Source of the DNA: Streptomyces sp. S4.7
Lineage (GTDB): Bacteria; Actinomycetota; Actinomycetes; Streptomycetales; Streptomycetaceae
Reading direction: 5' to 3'
Length of the DNA: 64,000 nucleotides
Assembly: GCF_010384365.1 (NCBI RefSeq)
Contig: NZ_CP048397.1
Coordinates: forward strand, 3,534,001-3,598,000
Shown here: piece by piece, positions 9,397-17,918 of the stretch
How positions within the stretch are numbered: position 1 is the stretch's first letter
Layout: every line of letters starts with the position of its first letter
The notes under the pieces: generated by a model
Database searches by the model: none
What the model saw: only the letters and a program-made list of their open reading frames with translations
What the model was told of the DNA's origin: nothing
Position numbers and translations under genes: made by a program

Positions 9397-9596
9397 AGGG
9401 CGTGTCCGGAGAGTCCCGCCTGGCCCGCAGCGGCTGGCGCGGCACCTCCCCGAGGGGGTACGGGAGGTGCCCCCGCGTTGTGGGAGCCGGCCAAGTACGT
9501 CCAGTACAGGACCACTCCTCGGCCTCGCGATGCACCGCGGCAGCCGCCGCGGGCCCCGCCCTGCGGGCGGACGGTGCTACTTCCGGGACACGCCCT
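9397..9596. mobile_element. 200-bp MITE-like element
   Basis: The terminal inverted repeats AGGGCGTGTCC (9397-9407) and GGACACGCCCT (9586-9596) bound 200 bp with no coding capacity. Inside is a 10-bp-stem hairpin at 9441-9471. The right end abuts the CTA that is duplicated by the neighbouring IS5-type element. This fits a non-autonomous element mobilised by a related transposase. The class is inferred from structure only. Confidence 0.5.
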
Positions 9597-9597
9597 A

Positions 9598-10646
9598 CGA
9601 GCTCGTGCATGGTTGGCGGTGAGACGTCGAGGACTTCGGTGGGGCCCGGGGGTCACATCTGCCGTGCCGATGTCAGGTCTGCGCCCTGCTGATGAGACAG
9701 CAGGCCGGCGATGGCCTGGACCGTGTCGCTCATGTGCTCGCGGCGGCCGAGGTGGCGTGCGAGTGCCCGCCAGTTCTTGAGATGTGCGATGCCGTGCTCG
9801 ACCCGGATACGGCGTGAGGAGTGCGCCTTGCGCTGGCGCTCGTACATATCCTCGTACCAGTCCGGGGCGTTCTTCTTGAACTTGCGGTGCGGTGGCGTCA
9901 CCACGCGTCCGCCGGTCTGTGCGCCGAGCCCCTGGTAGCCGGCATCGGCGAGGATCTCGACCGCAGGCCCACCGGCCAGGAGCTCCACCAGCCCCAACTG
10001 GCGTGCGTGGGTGATGTCCGCGCAACTCCCGGGCTTGGTCGGGCTGCACCACAGCATGCGTCCTTCGCCGTCCGTGACCACCATGGATTTGACGGCGTTC
10101 TGCTTGTTCTTGCCGGAGATGAACTTGTCCCGGTCCTTGCGTCCTTGGGCCGGCCGCCGGACCCGGATCTCGGTGCCGTCGATGATGCCGGTCTTCCCTG
10201 TCGCGCCGAGATGGTCGACGACTTCGGCCAGAGTCCGCAGCCGTACGTCGGGGCTGATGGTGCACCCTCGCTCGGCGAGCAGGGGCCGCACCTCGTTGAT
10301 GGCCCGGGTGATGGTGGAGCGGTCCACGCCAAACCAGCAGGCCAGCACGTCGTGGGTAGTCCCGTGACGGAGATGGACGAGAGTGGCCAGCAGCCGGTCG
10401 ACAAACACCAGCCGGTGCTTCGCGCCGGCGCCCATGGCCCGCTTGCGCGGCCGGGAGGCAAGCCTGGCCTGGTGGCGCTCGTGCCACAACGGCCCCACTT
10501 CGGCGACGAGTTCAGCGATCACATCGGCCGTCAGGCCCGTGATCCGCCGGTTGCTGATGACCAGTGCACGAGCCGAGTTCCCCACCACGCAACCATGATC
10601 AACGATCAAGGACTCGGCGTCTCACCGCCAACCATGCACGAGCTCG
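9598..10646 (-). mobile_element. IS5-type insertion sequence (1,049 bp)
   Basis: It is bounded by perfect 29-bp inverted repeats: CGAGCTCGTGCATGGTTGGC and nine further bases at 9598-9626, and the complement at 10618-10646. CTA flanks both sides (9595-9597 and 10647-10649) as a likely 3-bp target duplication. It encodes one transposase on the minus strand. Confidence 0.85.
9653..10609 (-). CDS. IS5-type DDE transposase
   Basis: The frame gives 318 residues from a TTG at 10609; GTG codons a few residues later are alternative starts. A helix-turn-helix region (about residues 85-115, [16 protein letters not shown]) precedes the DDE_4-like catalytic core. Candidate acidic residues are the D in I-I-D-G-T-E-I, the D in I-L-A-D-A-G-Y-Q-G and the E in [11 protein letters not shown]. 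The frame is intact between perfect ends, so the element may still be active. Confidence 0.85.
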   Translation of the reverse strand: MIVDHGCVVGNSARALVISNRRITGLTADVIAELVAEVGPLWHERHQARLASRPRKRAMGAGAKHRLVFVDRLLATLVHLRHGTTHDVLACWFGVDRSTITRAINEVRPLLAERGCTISPDVRLRTLAEVVDHLGATGKTGIIDGTEIRVRRPAQGRKDRDKFISGKNKQNAVKSMVVTDGEGRMLWCSPTKPGSCADITHARQLGLVELLAGGPAVEILADAGYQGLGAQTGGRVVTPPHRKFKKNAPDWYEDMYERQRKAHSSRRIRVEHGIAHLKNWRALARHLGRREHMSDTVQAIAGLLSHQQGADLTSARQM

Positions 10647-12260
10647 CTAGCTTGATCTTTAACCTGTGCGGCGTGGACGCGGGGTCGTTGACTTCTTCTT
10701 GCGTCGCTTCGCGGAGCCTGGTTTGCCAACTGTGTGCACGTCATAGCGGGCAGTGGGTTGGTTGTTCTTGCGGCCGGGTGGGCGTCCTGGGCCGGGTCGG
10801 GCGGGTTTCGGTGCTTCGGCTGGGCAGGCTGCCTTCGGGCGGAGGTGCCGAAAGCCGCGGCGGACTCGTGCGGGAGTGAGCCTGTCGGGCGGGGTCGGTT
10901 TCTCCCACGGCCTGCGGAGATCGGCTGCCAGTGGGCGGGCGAGCCGGAGCTGGGTGAAGACCGCGAGGGTCAGCCAGGTCCAGCGGTCTGCGGCTTCGGG
11001 GCTGCGGATCTTCGGGCAGGTCCAGCCCAGGGTCTGCTTGAAAAGGCGGAAGGTGTGTTCGATGTCGAAGCGCCGCAGGAATGCCTGCCAGAGCCGGTCG
11101 ACGGTGGTTTCGGTGGCGTCGGTGCCCGACCACCACAACCAGACCGGCTTCGGTGTCGCACCGCTGGGCAGGTACTCGACCTGCAGACGGATCACGGTGC
11201 CCTCGATCACCGGCAGGGCACCCAGCTCAGCAGTCCAGGCGGAGCGGTGGGTCAGCCTCGGGTGGAGCCGGTCCCAGGCCCTGGCGGTGGCTGTCCCGTA
11301 TAGGCGGGTTGCGGTCACCGTCTGAATGTCGGGGGTGTTCCAGGTGTCCGGGTCACCGAAGACGAACTCGCCGCCGTGGCGGGGTGGGCGGCCCAGGACA
11401 CCGGGCTCACGGGGTGGGACCGCGCGTCGCAGGACGCGGTCCGAGCGCATCCGGCCCAGTACCTGCACCGGCAGATCCTTCAGAAGGAAGGCCAGACGTG
11501 GCACGTCGTATCCGGCGTCCACCACGATCAGGATCTCCTGATCACCGTCCTTCCACTGGCCGGCCGTGACCAGCCGCTCGACGAGTTCGCGCATCTGCCG
11601 GGCGGTGACGGTGGCGGCATCGTCGCCCGGTGCCAGACGCAGTGCGTCCAGCGGTGCGGTCCAGGAACTGCGGCCGGTCTCCAGCGCGCAGATCACCGAG
11701 TACGGCCAGCCGGGAACGGGAATGTGCTGGTCCTTGCCCCGCCCATAGGTGTGGCACAGGATCCGCTGCGGCGAGGTGTGGGCGCTGGGCCGCAGCCGGC
11801 AGGTGAGGTCGGCGGCCAGAACCAGCCGGCCGTCCGCCGCCCTCGGCAGCGGCACCGTCGCCAGGGCCCGCCGCAGCCGGGCGACGTCGACCCGGCCCGC
11901 GGCCAGGGCATCGTAGAGCCCGCCGTGTCCCCGCCGGTGTTCGCCCACCAGCGACAGCTCCACCAAGGACCGGACCGGACCATCCGCGCACAACACCGCG
12001 TCCGCGAGTTCGAACAAGGCGTCCGCACGCCTGGTCAGACAGGAGTAGAACTCACCCCGGAAGCGTGACAGTCCCGCAATCGGATCCTGCCGGACGACGT
12101 GATGCGACAGACTCATCCCCACGGCCTTCGTGCTGAGCGTTGTGTGTTCCTTGGTCGGATCACATGCTCAGCCGAAGGCCGCCCGCACGTAGGGCAGTTA
12201 CCAGTCCGAGTGATCAAGTACGACGCACCGTTCGGACCCCGAGGTTAAAGATCAAGCTAG
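10647..12260 (-). mobile_element. IS701-like insertion sequence at the dnaX stop codon (1,614 bp with CTAG ends)
   Basis: Perfect inverted repeats CTAGCTTGATCTTTAACCT (10647-10665) and the complement (12242-12260) bound the element. The outer CTAG is probably the 4-bp target duplication. The right CTAG contains the dnaX stop codon (minus-strand TAG, 12257-12259), so the insertion leaves dnaX intact. The left CTAG is shared with the IS5-type element's CTA duplication, so both ISs occupy one original CTAG. Confidence 0.85.
10659..12122 (-). CDS. IS701-like DDE transposase
   Basis: It has 487 residues from GTG 12122, with an ATG two codons later. The core carries D-A-G-Y-D-V-P-R-L and, late, R-F-D-I-E-H-T-F-R-L-F-K-Q-T-L-G-W, the second D and the E regions of DDE_5-type transposases. 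The first Asp is probably in V-L-A-A-D-L-T. The C-terminal 60 residues are basic and Pro-rich. The stop codon lies inside the left inverted repeat. Family assignment rests on these motifs plus the CTAG target. Confidence 0.8.
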   Translation of the reverse strand: MGMSLSHHVVRQDPIAGLSRFRGEFYSCLTRRADALFELADAVLCADGPVRSLVELSLVGEHRRGHGGLYDALAAGRVDVARLRRALATVPLPRAADGRLVLAADLTCRLRPSAHTSPQRILCHTYGRGKDQHIPVPGWPYSVICALETGRSSWTAPLDALRLAPGDDAATVTARQMRELVERLVTAGQWKDGDQEILIVVDAGYDVPRLAFLLKDLPVQVLGRMRSDRVLRRAVPPREPGVLGRPPRHGGEFVFGDPDTWNTPDIQTVTATRLYGTATARAWDRLHPRLTHRSAWTAELGALPVIEGTVIRLQVEYLPSGATPKPVWLWWSGTDATETTVDRLWQAFLRRFDIEHTFRLFKQTLGWTCPKIRSPEAADRWTWLTLAVFTQLRLARPLAADLRRPWEKPTPPDRLTPARVRRGFRHLRPKAACPAEAPKPARPGPGRPPGRKNNQPTARYDVHTVGKPGSAKRRKKKSTTPRPRRTG

Positions 12261-14554
12261 TCGTTCGGATACTCCTCGACCACGGTGGCGCCCAGCTCGC
12301 GGACGATCAGGTCGTGCCCGGAGAGCGCGGAGTCGACGAGGTCGGCGTCGTCCTCTTCAGGAGTGTCGTCCTCGGGGGCGACGTGCCGGGGGGCCGGGGG
12401 GGCCGCGTCCGACGGGCGGCGCTGTTCGGGCGTCGTGGGGCCGGGGACGGTGTGCGCCGGGGCTGCGGGTGCGTAGGCGCCGGACACCGCGGAGCCGGAG
12501 CCCGCCCCGGAAGGGGCGGACTGGGCGGGCGGTGTGGGCCGCTGGGAGGGAGCGGGTGCCTGGGGTCTGGTGCCGCCGTCCCCGCCGCCGAAGCCGCCAC
12601 CGCCTCCGCTTCCGTAGCCGCCCCCGGCACCTCCGCCGCCCCCGTAACCCCCGCCACCGCCGGGGTTGTTGCCGCCGCCGGGAGCCGGCGGCTGCGGGGT
12701 GCCGCCCGAGGGATCGATGATCGCCTCGATCTTCCACTGCACGTGGAACTGCTCGGAGAGCGCCTGCTTCAGCACCTCCTCGCTGCCGCTGCTCGCGAAG
12801 TTGTCACGGGCGCCCGCGTTGAGGAAGCCGAGCTGGAGGGTGGTCCCGTCGAAGCCCGCGACCTGCGCGTTCTGACTGAGCAGGATCCAGGTGAAGCGAC
12901 GGCGGTTCTTCACCGCCTCCAGGATGTCCGGCCACATGTTCCGCACCTGTCCGGCGCCCTGGGTCATGACGGGGCCGCCGGCGGGGGCGGCCGGTCCTGC
13001 CGGCTCGTGCGCCGACGGGGTCGCGGCCGGAGCGGGCTCGGCGGGCTGCGGTCCGCGCCCGGGGGTCGACGCGGTGGGCCAGCCGCCGGGCTTGCGGGCG
13101 GGCTCGGGAGCGGCCGGGGCGGGCGCGCCGGGCGTCGCCGCACCGGGCCAGGCGCCGGGCCGGCCGCCGCTCGGGGGCGCCGGGGCGGGGGCGGGCTCGG
13201 GGTCAGGGGCGGGCGCGGACGGTGCGGGGGGCGGTGTGGTGGCGGGGGGCGCGGGTGCCTGGCCCGGCGCACCGCCGCCCTGCGCGGCGGCCCGTGCCGC
13301 CGCGGGTCCGCCGCCGGGCGCCACCGGGTGCGCCTCGGGCCCGGGGACGTACCCCATGGCGGGCGCCGGGCCCCCGGTCGAGAACGCCGCCGCCGACACC
13401 CCTCGCTCCAGCCGGTCGAGCCGCGTCTGTACGGAACGCTCGTCGTCGAAGGCCGCGGGCAACAGCACGCGCGCGCAGATCAGTTCGAGCTGGAGCCTGG
13501 GCGAGGTGGCGCCCCGCATCTCGGTGAGCCCGGTGTTGACGAGGTCGGCGGCCCGGCTCAGCTCGGCGGCCCCGAAGACCGACGCCTGGTCCCGCATCCG
13601 CTGGACCACGTCGTCCGGGGCGTCGATGAGCCCCTTCGTACCGGCGTCCGGAACGGCGGCCAGGATGACCAGGTCCCGCAGCCGCTCCAGCAGGTCGGCG
13701 ACGAACCGCCGCGGATCGTTGCCGCCCTCGATGACCCGGTCCACCACCTCGAAGGCCGCGGCGCCGTCGCCCGCCGCGAAGGCGTCGATCGCCGAGTCGA
13801 GCAGCGAACTGTCCGTATAACCGAGGAGGGCCGTCGCCATGGCGTACGTCACACCGTCCTCGGCGGCGCCCGCGAGCAGCTGGTCCATGACGGACATCGA
13901 GTCCCGCACGGACCCGGCCCCGGCCCGCACCACCAGGGGCAGCACCCCGTCGGCGACCGGGATCCGCTCCTTGGCGCACACCTCGCCGAGATAGTCCCGC
14001 AGCGTCCCGGGCGGCACGAGCCGGAACGGATAGTGGTGCGTACGCGACCGGATCGTGCCGATGACCTTCTCCGGCTCGGTGGTCGCGAAGATGAACTTGA
14101 GATGCTCCGGCGGCTCCTCGACGACCTTCAGCAGGGCGTTGAACCCCGCCGGCGTGACCATGTGCGCCTCGTCGATGATGTAGATCTTGTAACGACTGCC
14201 GGCCGGCCCGAAGAAGGCCTTCTCCCGCAGATCACGCGCGTCGTCCACACCACCGTGCGAAGCCGCGTCGATCTCGATGACATCGATCGACCCGGGGCCG
14301 GTCCTGGCCAGGTCCTGACAGGACTGGCAGACCCCGCAGGGGGTCGGCGTGGGCCCCTGCTCACAGTTCAGACAGCGCGCGAGGATGCGCGCACTGGTGG
14401 TCTTCCCACAGCCTCGCGGCCCGCTGAACAGGTACGCGTGATTGACCCGGTTGTTGCGCAGGGCCTGCTGCAGCGGGTCAGTGACATGCTCCTGCCCGAT
14501 GACCTCGGCGAACGACTCGGGGCGGTAACGGCGGTACAGCGCTAGGGACGACAC
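12257..14554 (-). CDS. dnaX: DNA polymerase III subunit gamma/tau
   Basis: This is the clamp-loader ATPase of the replisome, 765 residues from GTG 14554. The AAA+ domain has the N-terminal L-Y-R-R-Y-R-P-E-S-F, Walker A G-P-R-G-C-G-K-T (residues 45-52), zinc cysteines C64, C73, C76 and C79, Walker B I-I-D-E-A-H, and sensor-1 F-A-T-T-E-P. After the collar domain comes a long Pro/Ala- and then Gly-rich linker (about residues 395-720), usual in actinobacterial DnaX, with a conserved tau-like segment (M-W-P-D-I-L-E-A-V-K-N-R-R-R-F-T-W) near residue 545. Its stop codon lies in a CTAG used as an IS target. Confidence 0.97.
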   Translation of the reverse strand: MSSLALYRRYRPESFAEVIGQEHVTDPLQQALRNNRVNHAYLFSGPRGCGKTTSARILARCLNCEQGPTPTPCGVCQSCQDLARTGPGSIDVIEIDAASHGGVDDARDLREKAFFGPAGSRYKIYIIDEAHMVTPAGFNALLKVVEEPPEHLKFIFATTEPEKVIGTIRSRTHHYPFRLVPPGTLRDYLGEVCAKERIPVADGVLPLVVRAGAGSVRDSMSVMDQLLAGAAEDGVTYAMATALLGYTDSSLLDSAIDAFAAGDGAAAFEVVDRVIEGGNDPRRFVADLLERLRDLVILAAVPDAGTKGLIDAPDDVVQRMRDQASVFGAAELSRAADLVNTGLTEMRGATSPRLQLELICARVLLPAAFDDERSVQTRLDRLERGVSAAAFSTGGPAPAMGYVPGPEAHPVAPGGGPAAARAAAQGGGAPGQAPAPPATTPPPAPSAPAPDPEPAPAPAPPSGGRPGAWPGAATPGAPAPAAPEPARKPGGWPTASTPGRGPQPAEPAPAATPSAHEPAGPAAPAGGPVMTQGAGQVRNMWPDILEAVKNRRRFTWILLSQNAQVAGFDGTTLQLGFLNAGARDNFASSGSEEVLKQALSEQFHVQWKIEAIIDPSGGTPQPPAPGGGNNPGGGGGYGGGGGAGGGYGSGGGGGFGGGDGGTRPQAPAPSQRPTPPAQSAPSGAGSGSAVSGAYAPAAPAHTVPGPTTPEQRRPSDAAPPAPRHVAPEDDTPEEDDADLVDSALSGHDLIVRELGATVVEEYPND

Positions 14555-14605
14555 ACCTACGACGATATCGGCCCGCTACGACATCCCACCCCCGCCAACG
14601 CAGAC

Positions 14606-14691
14606 GCCCCCCACGTACCCGCCAGAGCCAACCTACCCTTGCTGCCTTCCGGCCCTGGGGGAGTTCAGTCAGATAGCGCCACGTGAGGGGC
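14606..14691 (-). ncRNA. ffs: Small signal recognition particle RNA (4.5S/SRP RNA)
   Basis: The minus strand carries the hallmark domain IV: AGGGCCGGAAGGCAGCAAGG with its GGAA tetraloop, plus the symmetric and asymmetric loops that bind Ffh. The ends pair (GCCCCTCACGT with ACGTGGGGGGC), which sets the approximate boundaries. A position between dnaX and tRNA-Ser is normal in Streptomyces. Exact termini are estimated from pairing. Confidence 0.93.
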
Positions 14692-14767
14692 TGCGCCCAC
14701 AGTACCCGATCCCCACCCCCACGAACGAGTTCGCGAGCACCGCTCCCAGTCTTGTATGGTTCGTCGC

Positions 14768-14855
14768 GGAGGATTCGCCTAGTGGCCTAGGGCGCACGCT
14801 TGGAAAGCGTGTTGGGGGCAACCCCTCACGAGTTCGAATCTCGTATCCTCCGCCA
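14768..14855 (+). tRNA. tRNA-Ser (GGA anticodon), island integration site
   Basis: The acceptor stem is GGAGGAT/ATCCTCC, the anticodon loop CTTGGAAAG gives GGA, there is a long class II variable arm, the T arm contains TTCGAAT, and CCA is encoded. Bases 14800 onward (anticodon loop to beyond the 3' end) recur at 31312, marking this gene as the attachment site. The complete tRNA is kept at the left end. Confidence 0.97.
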
Positions 14856-14874
14856 TTGCTCTCACCGGGCAATA
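14800..14874 (+). repeat. Left attachment repeat (75 bp, perfect)
   Basis: These 75 bases are identical to 31312-31386. They span from the tRNA-Ser anticodon loop to 19 bp beyond the CCA end. The length and the tRNA overlap are typical of a tyrosine-recombinase att core. Confidence 0.92.
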
Positions 14875-14914
14875 CGACGAGGGGCCCCGCAGCTTGCTGC
14901 GGGGCCCCTCGTCG
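14875..14914. terminator. Palindromic hairpin directly after the left att repeat
   Basis: A 19-bp perfect palindrome (CGACGAGGGGCCCCGCAGC, two-base spacer, complement) begins at the first base after the 75-bp repeat. It probably terminates the tRNA transcript. An equivalent hairpin of different sequence sits at the same place beyond the right repeat (31387-31426). Confidence 0.8.
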
Positions 14915-14919
14915 TTGGT

Positions 14920-14941
14920 GGTCTCAGTTTTGGTCTCAGTT
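14920..14941 (+). promoter_or_regulatory. Paired GGTCTCAGTT repeats, possible integrase arm sites (left)
   Basis: Two copies of GGTCTCAGTT at 14920-14929 and 14932-14941 have a 12-bp period, 46 bp inside the left att repeat. A matching pair lies inside the right end (31196-31217). Direct repeats of this kind near both ends of an element are typical of tyrosine-integrase arm-type sites. The function is inference. Confidence 0.4.
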
Positions 14942-15158
14942 ACTCCGAGGTGACGCGTCGGCTCGGTTGCTGGTCCGCTCTCCTCCGCCGTGCGCCCTCT
15001 CAAGGCCGACGAGCCAGAGCACGCTCTCGTTGAGCATGGGTACGAGTGGATGTCGATCCCACGAGGCCCACGAGCCCGATGCTCCGCAGATGGAACAGAT
15101 CACTCCGTTGAGCGCGAGCGCCCCTGTGGATAACTCTCGTGGCCGAAATCCTCCCTAG

Positions 15159-15170
15159 TAGTGTCAAGAC
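15159..15170 (+). promoter_or_regulatory. -10 box placed for a leaderless methyltransferase transcript
   Basis: TAGTGT at 15159-15164 matches the Streptomyces -10 consensus and ends 6 bp before the methyltransferase GTG at 15171, where transcription would start on the initiation codon. There is no Shine-Dalgarno. The preceding stretch (14942-15158) holds no gene that I can support; it contains one DnaA-box-like TGTGGATAA at 15125-15133. Confidence 0.5.
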
Positions 15171-16847
15171 GTGGCCACTCCCCTGTTCTTCGACACCGCC
15201 CTCCACACCCTCCCCTCGGTCCCCGAGGAGGCCGTGGAGCACGGCGAGGTGTTCACGCGGCGCTGGGTCGTCGATCTGATCCTCGACCTCGTGGGCTACA
15301 CCTCTGATAAAGCCCTCTGCGACCTGAAGCTCGTGGAGCCGGCCTGCGGGTCAGGTGCGTTTCTAGGAGCCGTGGCTTCGCGGATCAGCGCATCCTGCCG
15401 CGAGCAGAACCGTCCCATCGGTGACGCAAGCGGTGCCGTGCGTGCGCTCGATCTGCTGGAGCGCAACGTCCGCAGGAGCCGCGAAGTCGTCGAGAAGCAC
15501 TTGGTCGACGACGGCTGGAACCCGGCGGATGCCCGGCAGGTGGCGGCGGCCTGGGTCGAGCAGGGTGACTACCTACTCCAGCCCGAAGGGACCCAGCACG
15601 CGGACTACGTGGTCGGCAACCCGCCCTACATCCGCTTGGAGGACGTCCCCGCGGACAGGATGGCGGTCTACCGTCGCGCGTGCCCCACCATGGGCGGCCG
15701 TGCAGACATCTATGTCGGCTTCTTCGAAGTCGCGCTCCGAAGCCTCGGCCCCGGAGGACAACTGGGCTTCATCTGCGCGGACCGGTGGATGCGCAATCAG
15801 TACGGCCGGCGGCTCCGGCAGATGGTGACCAAGGGCTTCAGCGTGGACCTGGCTCTGGTTATGCACGATGTCGACGCCTTCGACGACCAGGTTTCGGCCT
15901 ACCCAGCCATCACGCTCATCAGCAAGCGGCCCCAGGGCACCGCCGTAGCAGCGGACGCCACGCGAGCCTTCGGTGCTCCCCAAGCCACCGACTTTGCGCG
16001 TTGGTACGCGAGTGGTCGGGATGAAGCGGTCGTGACGGAAGCCTTCCAGGCTGCTCGCATGCCGCACTGGTTCCCGGACGAGGACTCATGGCCGAGTGCC
16101 TCTCCGGCCCGGCTGGCCGTGCTCGAAGAGCTGACGGAGCGCTTCCAACTGCTCGAGAACGACGGCACCGGTACCCGGGTCGGCATCGGGATCGCCACTG
16201 GCGCGGACAAGATCTTCCTCACCAACAACGGCAAGTTGATCGAGGAAGATCGACTGCTGCCGATGGCCATGGTCCGCGACACCACAAGCGGGACCCTGAA
16301 CTGGAACGGCACCTATCTGGTCAACCCCTGGTCGGCCAGCGGCGACCTGGTCGACCTCGCTGCGTATCCGCGGCTTGCCCGATATCTCGACGAAAACGGA
16401 GCAGCGCTGCGCCAGCGCTATGTGGCGGTCAAACAGCCGCACCGCTGGTACAAGACCATCGACAAGGTCGATCACGCGCTGACCCGGCGGCCCAAGCTGC
16501 TGTTCCCGGACATGAAGCTGACGATCCATCCGGTACTCGACGAGGGCGGACTGTACCCTCACCACAACCTGTACTTCATCGTCTCGGACGTCTGGGACAT
16601 GCGCGTGCTGGGTGGTCTCCTACTCTCCAAGGTCGCGGAAGCATTCGTGGAGGCGTACGCGGTCAAGATGCGAGGGGGGACCCTCCGCTTCCAGGCTCAG
16701 TACCTCCGCAAGATCCGGGTCCCAGACCCGGAAGCGATCGGCGAGCGCGACCGAGAAGCCCTGGCGGCAGCTTTCGACAAGCGAGACGTGAGGGCCGCCA
16801 CGGAGGCCGCCCTGCGCGTCTACGGACTTGCCGAGCTTCCTGACTAG
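15171..16847 (+). CDS. N6-adenine DNA methyltransferase of a type II R-M system (PaeR7I/XhoI-like)
   Basis: The 558-residue class I SAM-dependent DNA methyltransferase has motif I V-E-P-A-C-G-S-G-A-F (about residues 58-67) and catalytic motif IV N-P-P-Y-I-R (about 153-158), diagnostic of amino-methylating N6A enzymes of the gamma/Eco57I-like group. The C-terminal target-recognition region follows. An N-terminal segment with E-H-G-E-V-F-T-R-R-W-V-V is typical. The partner endonuclease gene starts 11 bp downstream, and the two form an operon. From the partner, the predicted target is CTCGAG, with the A methylated. Translation is probably leaderless. Confidence 0.88.
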   Translation: MATPLFFDTALHTLPSVPEEAVEHGEVFTRRWVVDLILDLVGYTSDKALCDLKLVEPACGSGAFLGAVASRISASCREQNRPIGDASGAVRALDLLERNVRRSREVVEKHLVDDGWNPADARQVAAAWVEQGDYLLQPEGTQHADYVVGNPPYIRLEDVPADRMAVYRRACPTMGGRADIYVGFFEVALRSLGPGGQLGFICADRWMRNQYGRRLRQMVTKGFSVDLALVMHDVDAFDDQVSAYPAITLISKRPQGTAVAADATRAFGAPQATDFARWYASGRDEAVVTEAFQAARMPHWFPDEDSWPSASPARLAVLEELTERFQLLENDGTGTRVGIGIATGADKIFLTNNGKLIEEDRLLPMAMVRDTTSGTLNWNGTYLVNPWSASGDLVDLAAYPRLARYLDENGAALRQRYVAVKQPHRWYKTIDKVDHALTRRPKLLFPDMKLTIHPVLDEGGLYPHHNLYFIVSDVWDMRVLGGLLLSKVAEAFVEAYAVKMRGGTLRFQAQYLRKIRVPDPEAIGERDREALAAAFDKRDVRAATEAALRVYGLAELPD

Positions 16848-16858
16848 GAGAGCGGATC

Positions 16859-17584
16859 TTGACGGTCACCCGCCAGGACTTCGAGGACGCGATAGCGACC
16901 TATTGGGGCGCCAAGCAGCTGCAGCGGGAGCAGTCCGCGATCAAGGCCGCGGTCGGCGCCGGCACCGCCGGATCCGTGCGCGGTGGTAAGCACTTCGACG
17001 CGATCGCGATCCTCCTGTCGAAGTTCTTCCTCGAAGCCGGCTACCCGCCCGAGAGCATCCGGGTCACCAAGAAACAAGGTCTGGAACTCCCCGGTTACTA
17101 CCGCCCCCAGAAGCAGTGGGACCTCGTGGTGGTCCACGAGGGAGTACTGGTTGCGGCTTTCGAACTGAAGGCCCTCGGTGGGCCGTCGTTCGGAAACAAC
17201 TACAACAACCGGGTTGAGGAAGCACTCGGCAGCGCGGTGGATCTGCGACGGGCCGCCTTGGCCGAGCTGTATCCGAAGGAGAAGCCCTGGCTCGGTTACT
17301 TCTTCATCATGGAGGACGGCAGCGGCTCTCGGAGGCCGGTCAGCATCGCGGAGGGCGCGCTGCCTGCCGATTCAATCTGGCACGGCACCTCGTATCAGGA
17401 CCGGTTCGGGATCTTCTGCGAGCGCCTTGTGGCCGAGCAGCTGTACGACGCCGCTTGCTATGTCACGTCCTCAGCCGAGGACCCCAAGCCCGTCGAACTG
17501 GTGAACAGCCTTGACTGGCGGCACTTCTCGGCTGCCATAAGCGCCCGCCTCACGTATTTGAAGGAGCTCGGGATCCCCGGCTAG
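16859..17584 (+). CDS. PaeR7I/XhoI-family type II restriction endonuclease
   Basis: This 241-residue protein starts at a TTG with AGGAG nine bases upstream. The PD-(D/E)xK nuclease core is visible: W-D-L-V-V-V, then A-A-F-E-L-K-A about 14 residues later, followed by G-P-S-F-G-N-N-Y-N-N-R-V-E-E-A, the PaeR7I-family signature. Family members cut CTCGAG; specificity here is inferred, not shown. It protects the host by cutting unmodified incoming DNA. The gene looks complete and pairs with the upstream methyltransferase. Confidence 0.87.
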   Translation: MTVTRQDFEDAIATYWGAKQLQREQSAIKAAVGAGTAGSVRGGKHFDAIAILLSKFFLEAGYPPESIRVTKKQGLELPGYYRPQKQWDLVVVHEGVLVAAFELKALGGPSFGNNYNNRVEEALGSAVDLRRAALAELYPKEKPWLGYFFIMEDGSGSRRPVSIAEGALPADSIWHGTSYQDRFGIFCERLVAEQLYDAACYVTSSAEDPKPVELVNSLDWRHFSAAISARLTYLKELGIPG

Positions 17585-17596
17585 GAAAAAGGACGA

Positions 17597-17628
17597 GCGG
17601 GCCCCGACCGATCTGGTCGAGGCCCCGC
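17597..17628 (+). terminator. Terminator after the R-M operon
   Basis: A 13-bp stem with one bulge (GCGGGCCCCGACC / GGTCGAGGCCCCGC) and loop GATCT begins 12 bp after the endonuclease stop. The rest of the 17629-17918 gap holds no supported gene. A minus-strand open frame ending near 17816 is unassigned. Confidence 0.65.
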
Positions 17629-17918
17629 ATTCGGATGCCTTCGCAGGGGCGAGGCCCCCAACCTCGATCTTGCTTGACGGTCCGCCGCGGAGTCGGTCGG
17701 CCGTTTCGTGTGGTGGGTAGAGGGGCAGGTCGGGGGCCCAAATGTCGTCTCGGGGTGGCGCGGGGTTTCGCTGCTCCGGGTGAAGGGCTCGCGTGGGAAC
17801 GGGGAGACCTTCTGGTCACCCGGAGTTCGGTAGGAGAGCGAGCCGTTCGAGGGCGTCGATGATCACGTGGGTCCAGGGCCAGTGCCGGCCGGAGGCGGGG
17901 GTGTGCGTGTATTTCGCC

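Noticed and set aside
12140..14545. 800-codon plus-strand frame opposite dnaX
   Set aside because: Shadow of dnaX. The protein is low-complexity and matches no family.
14920..14941. Short repeats read as a possible CRISPR remnant
   Set aside because: Units are 10 bp with 2-bp gaps, no spacers and no cas genes. No CRISPR array is seen anywhere in the window.
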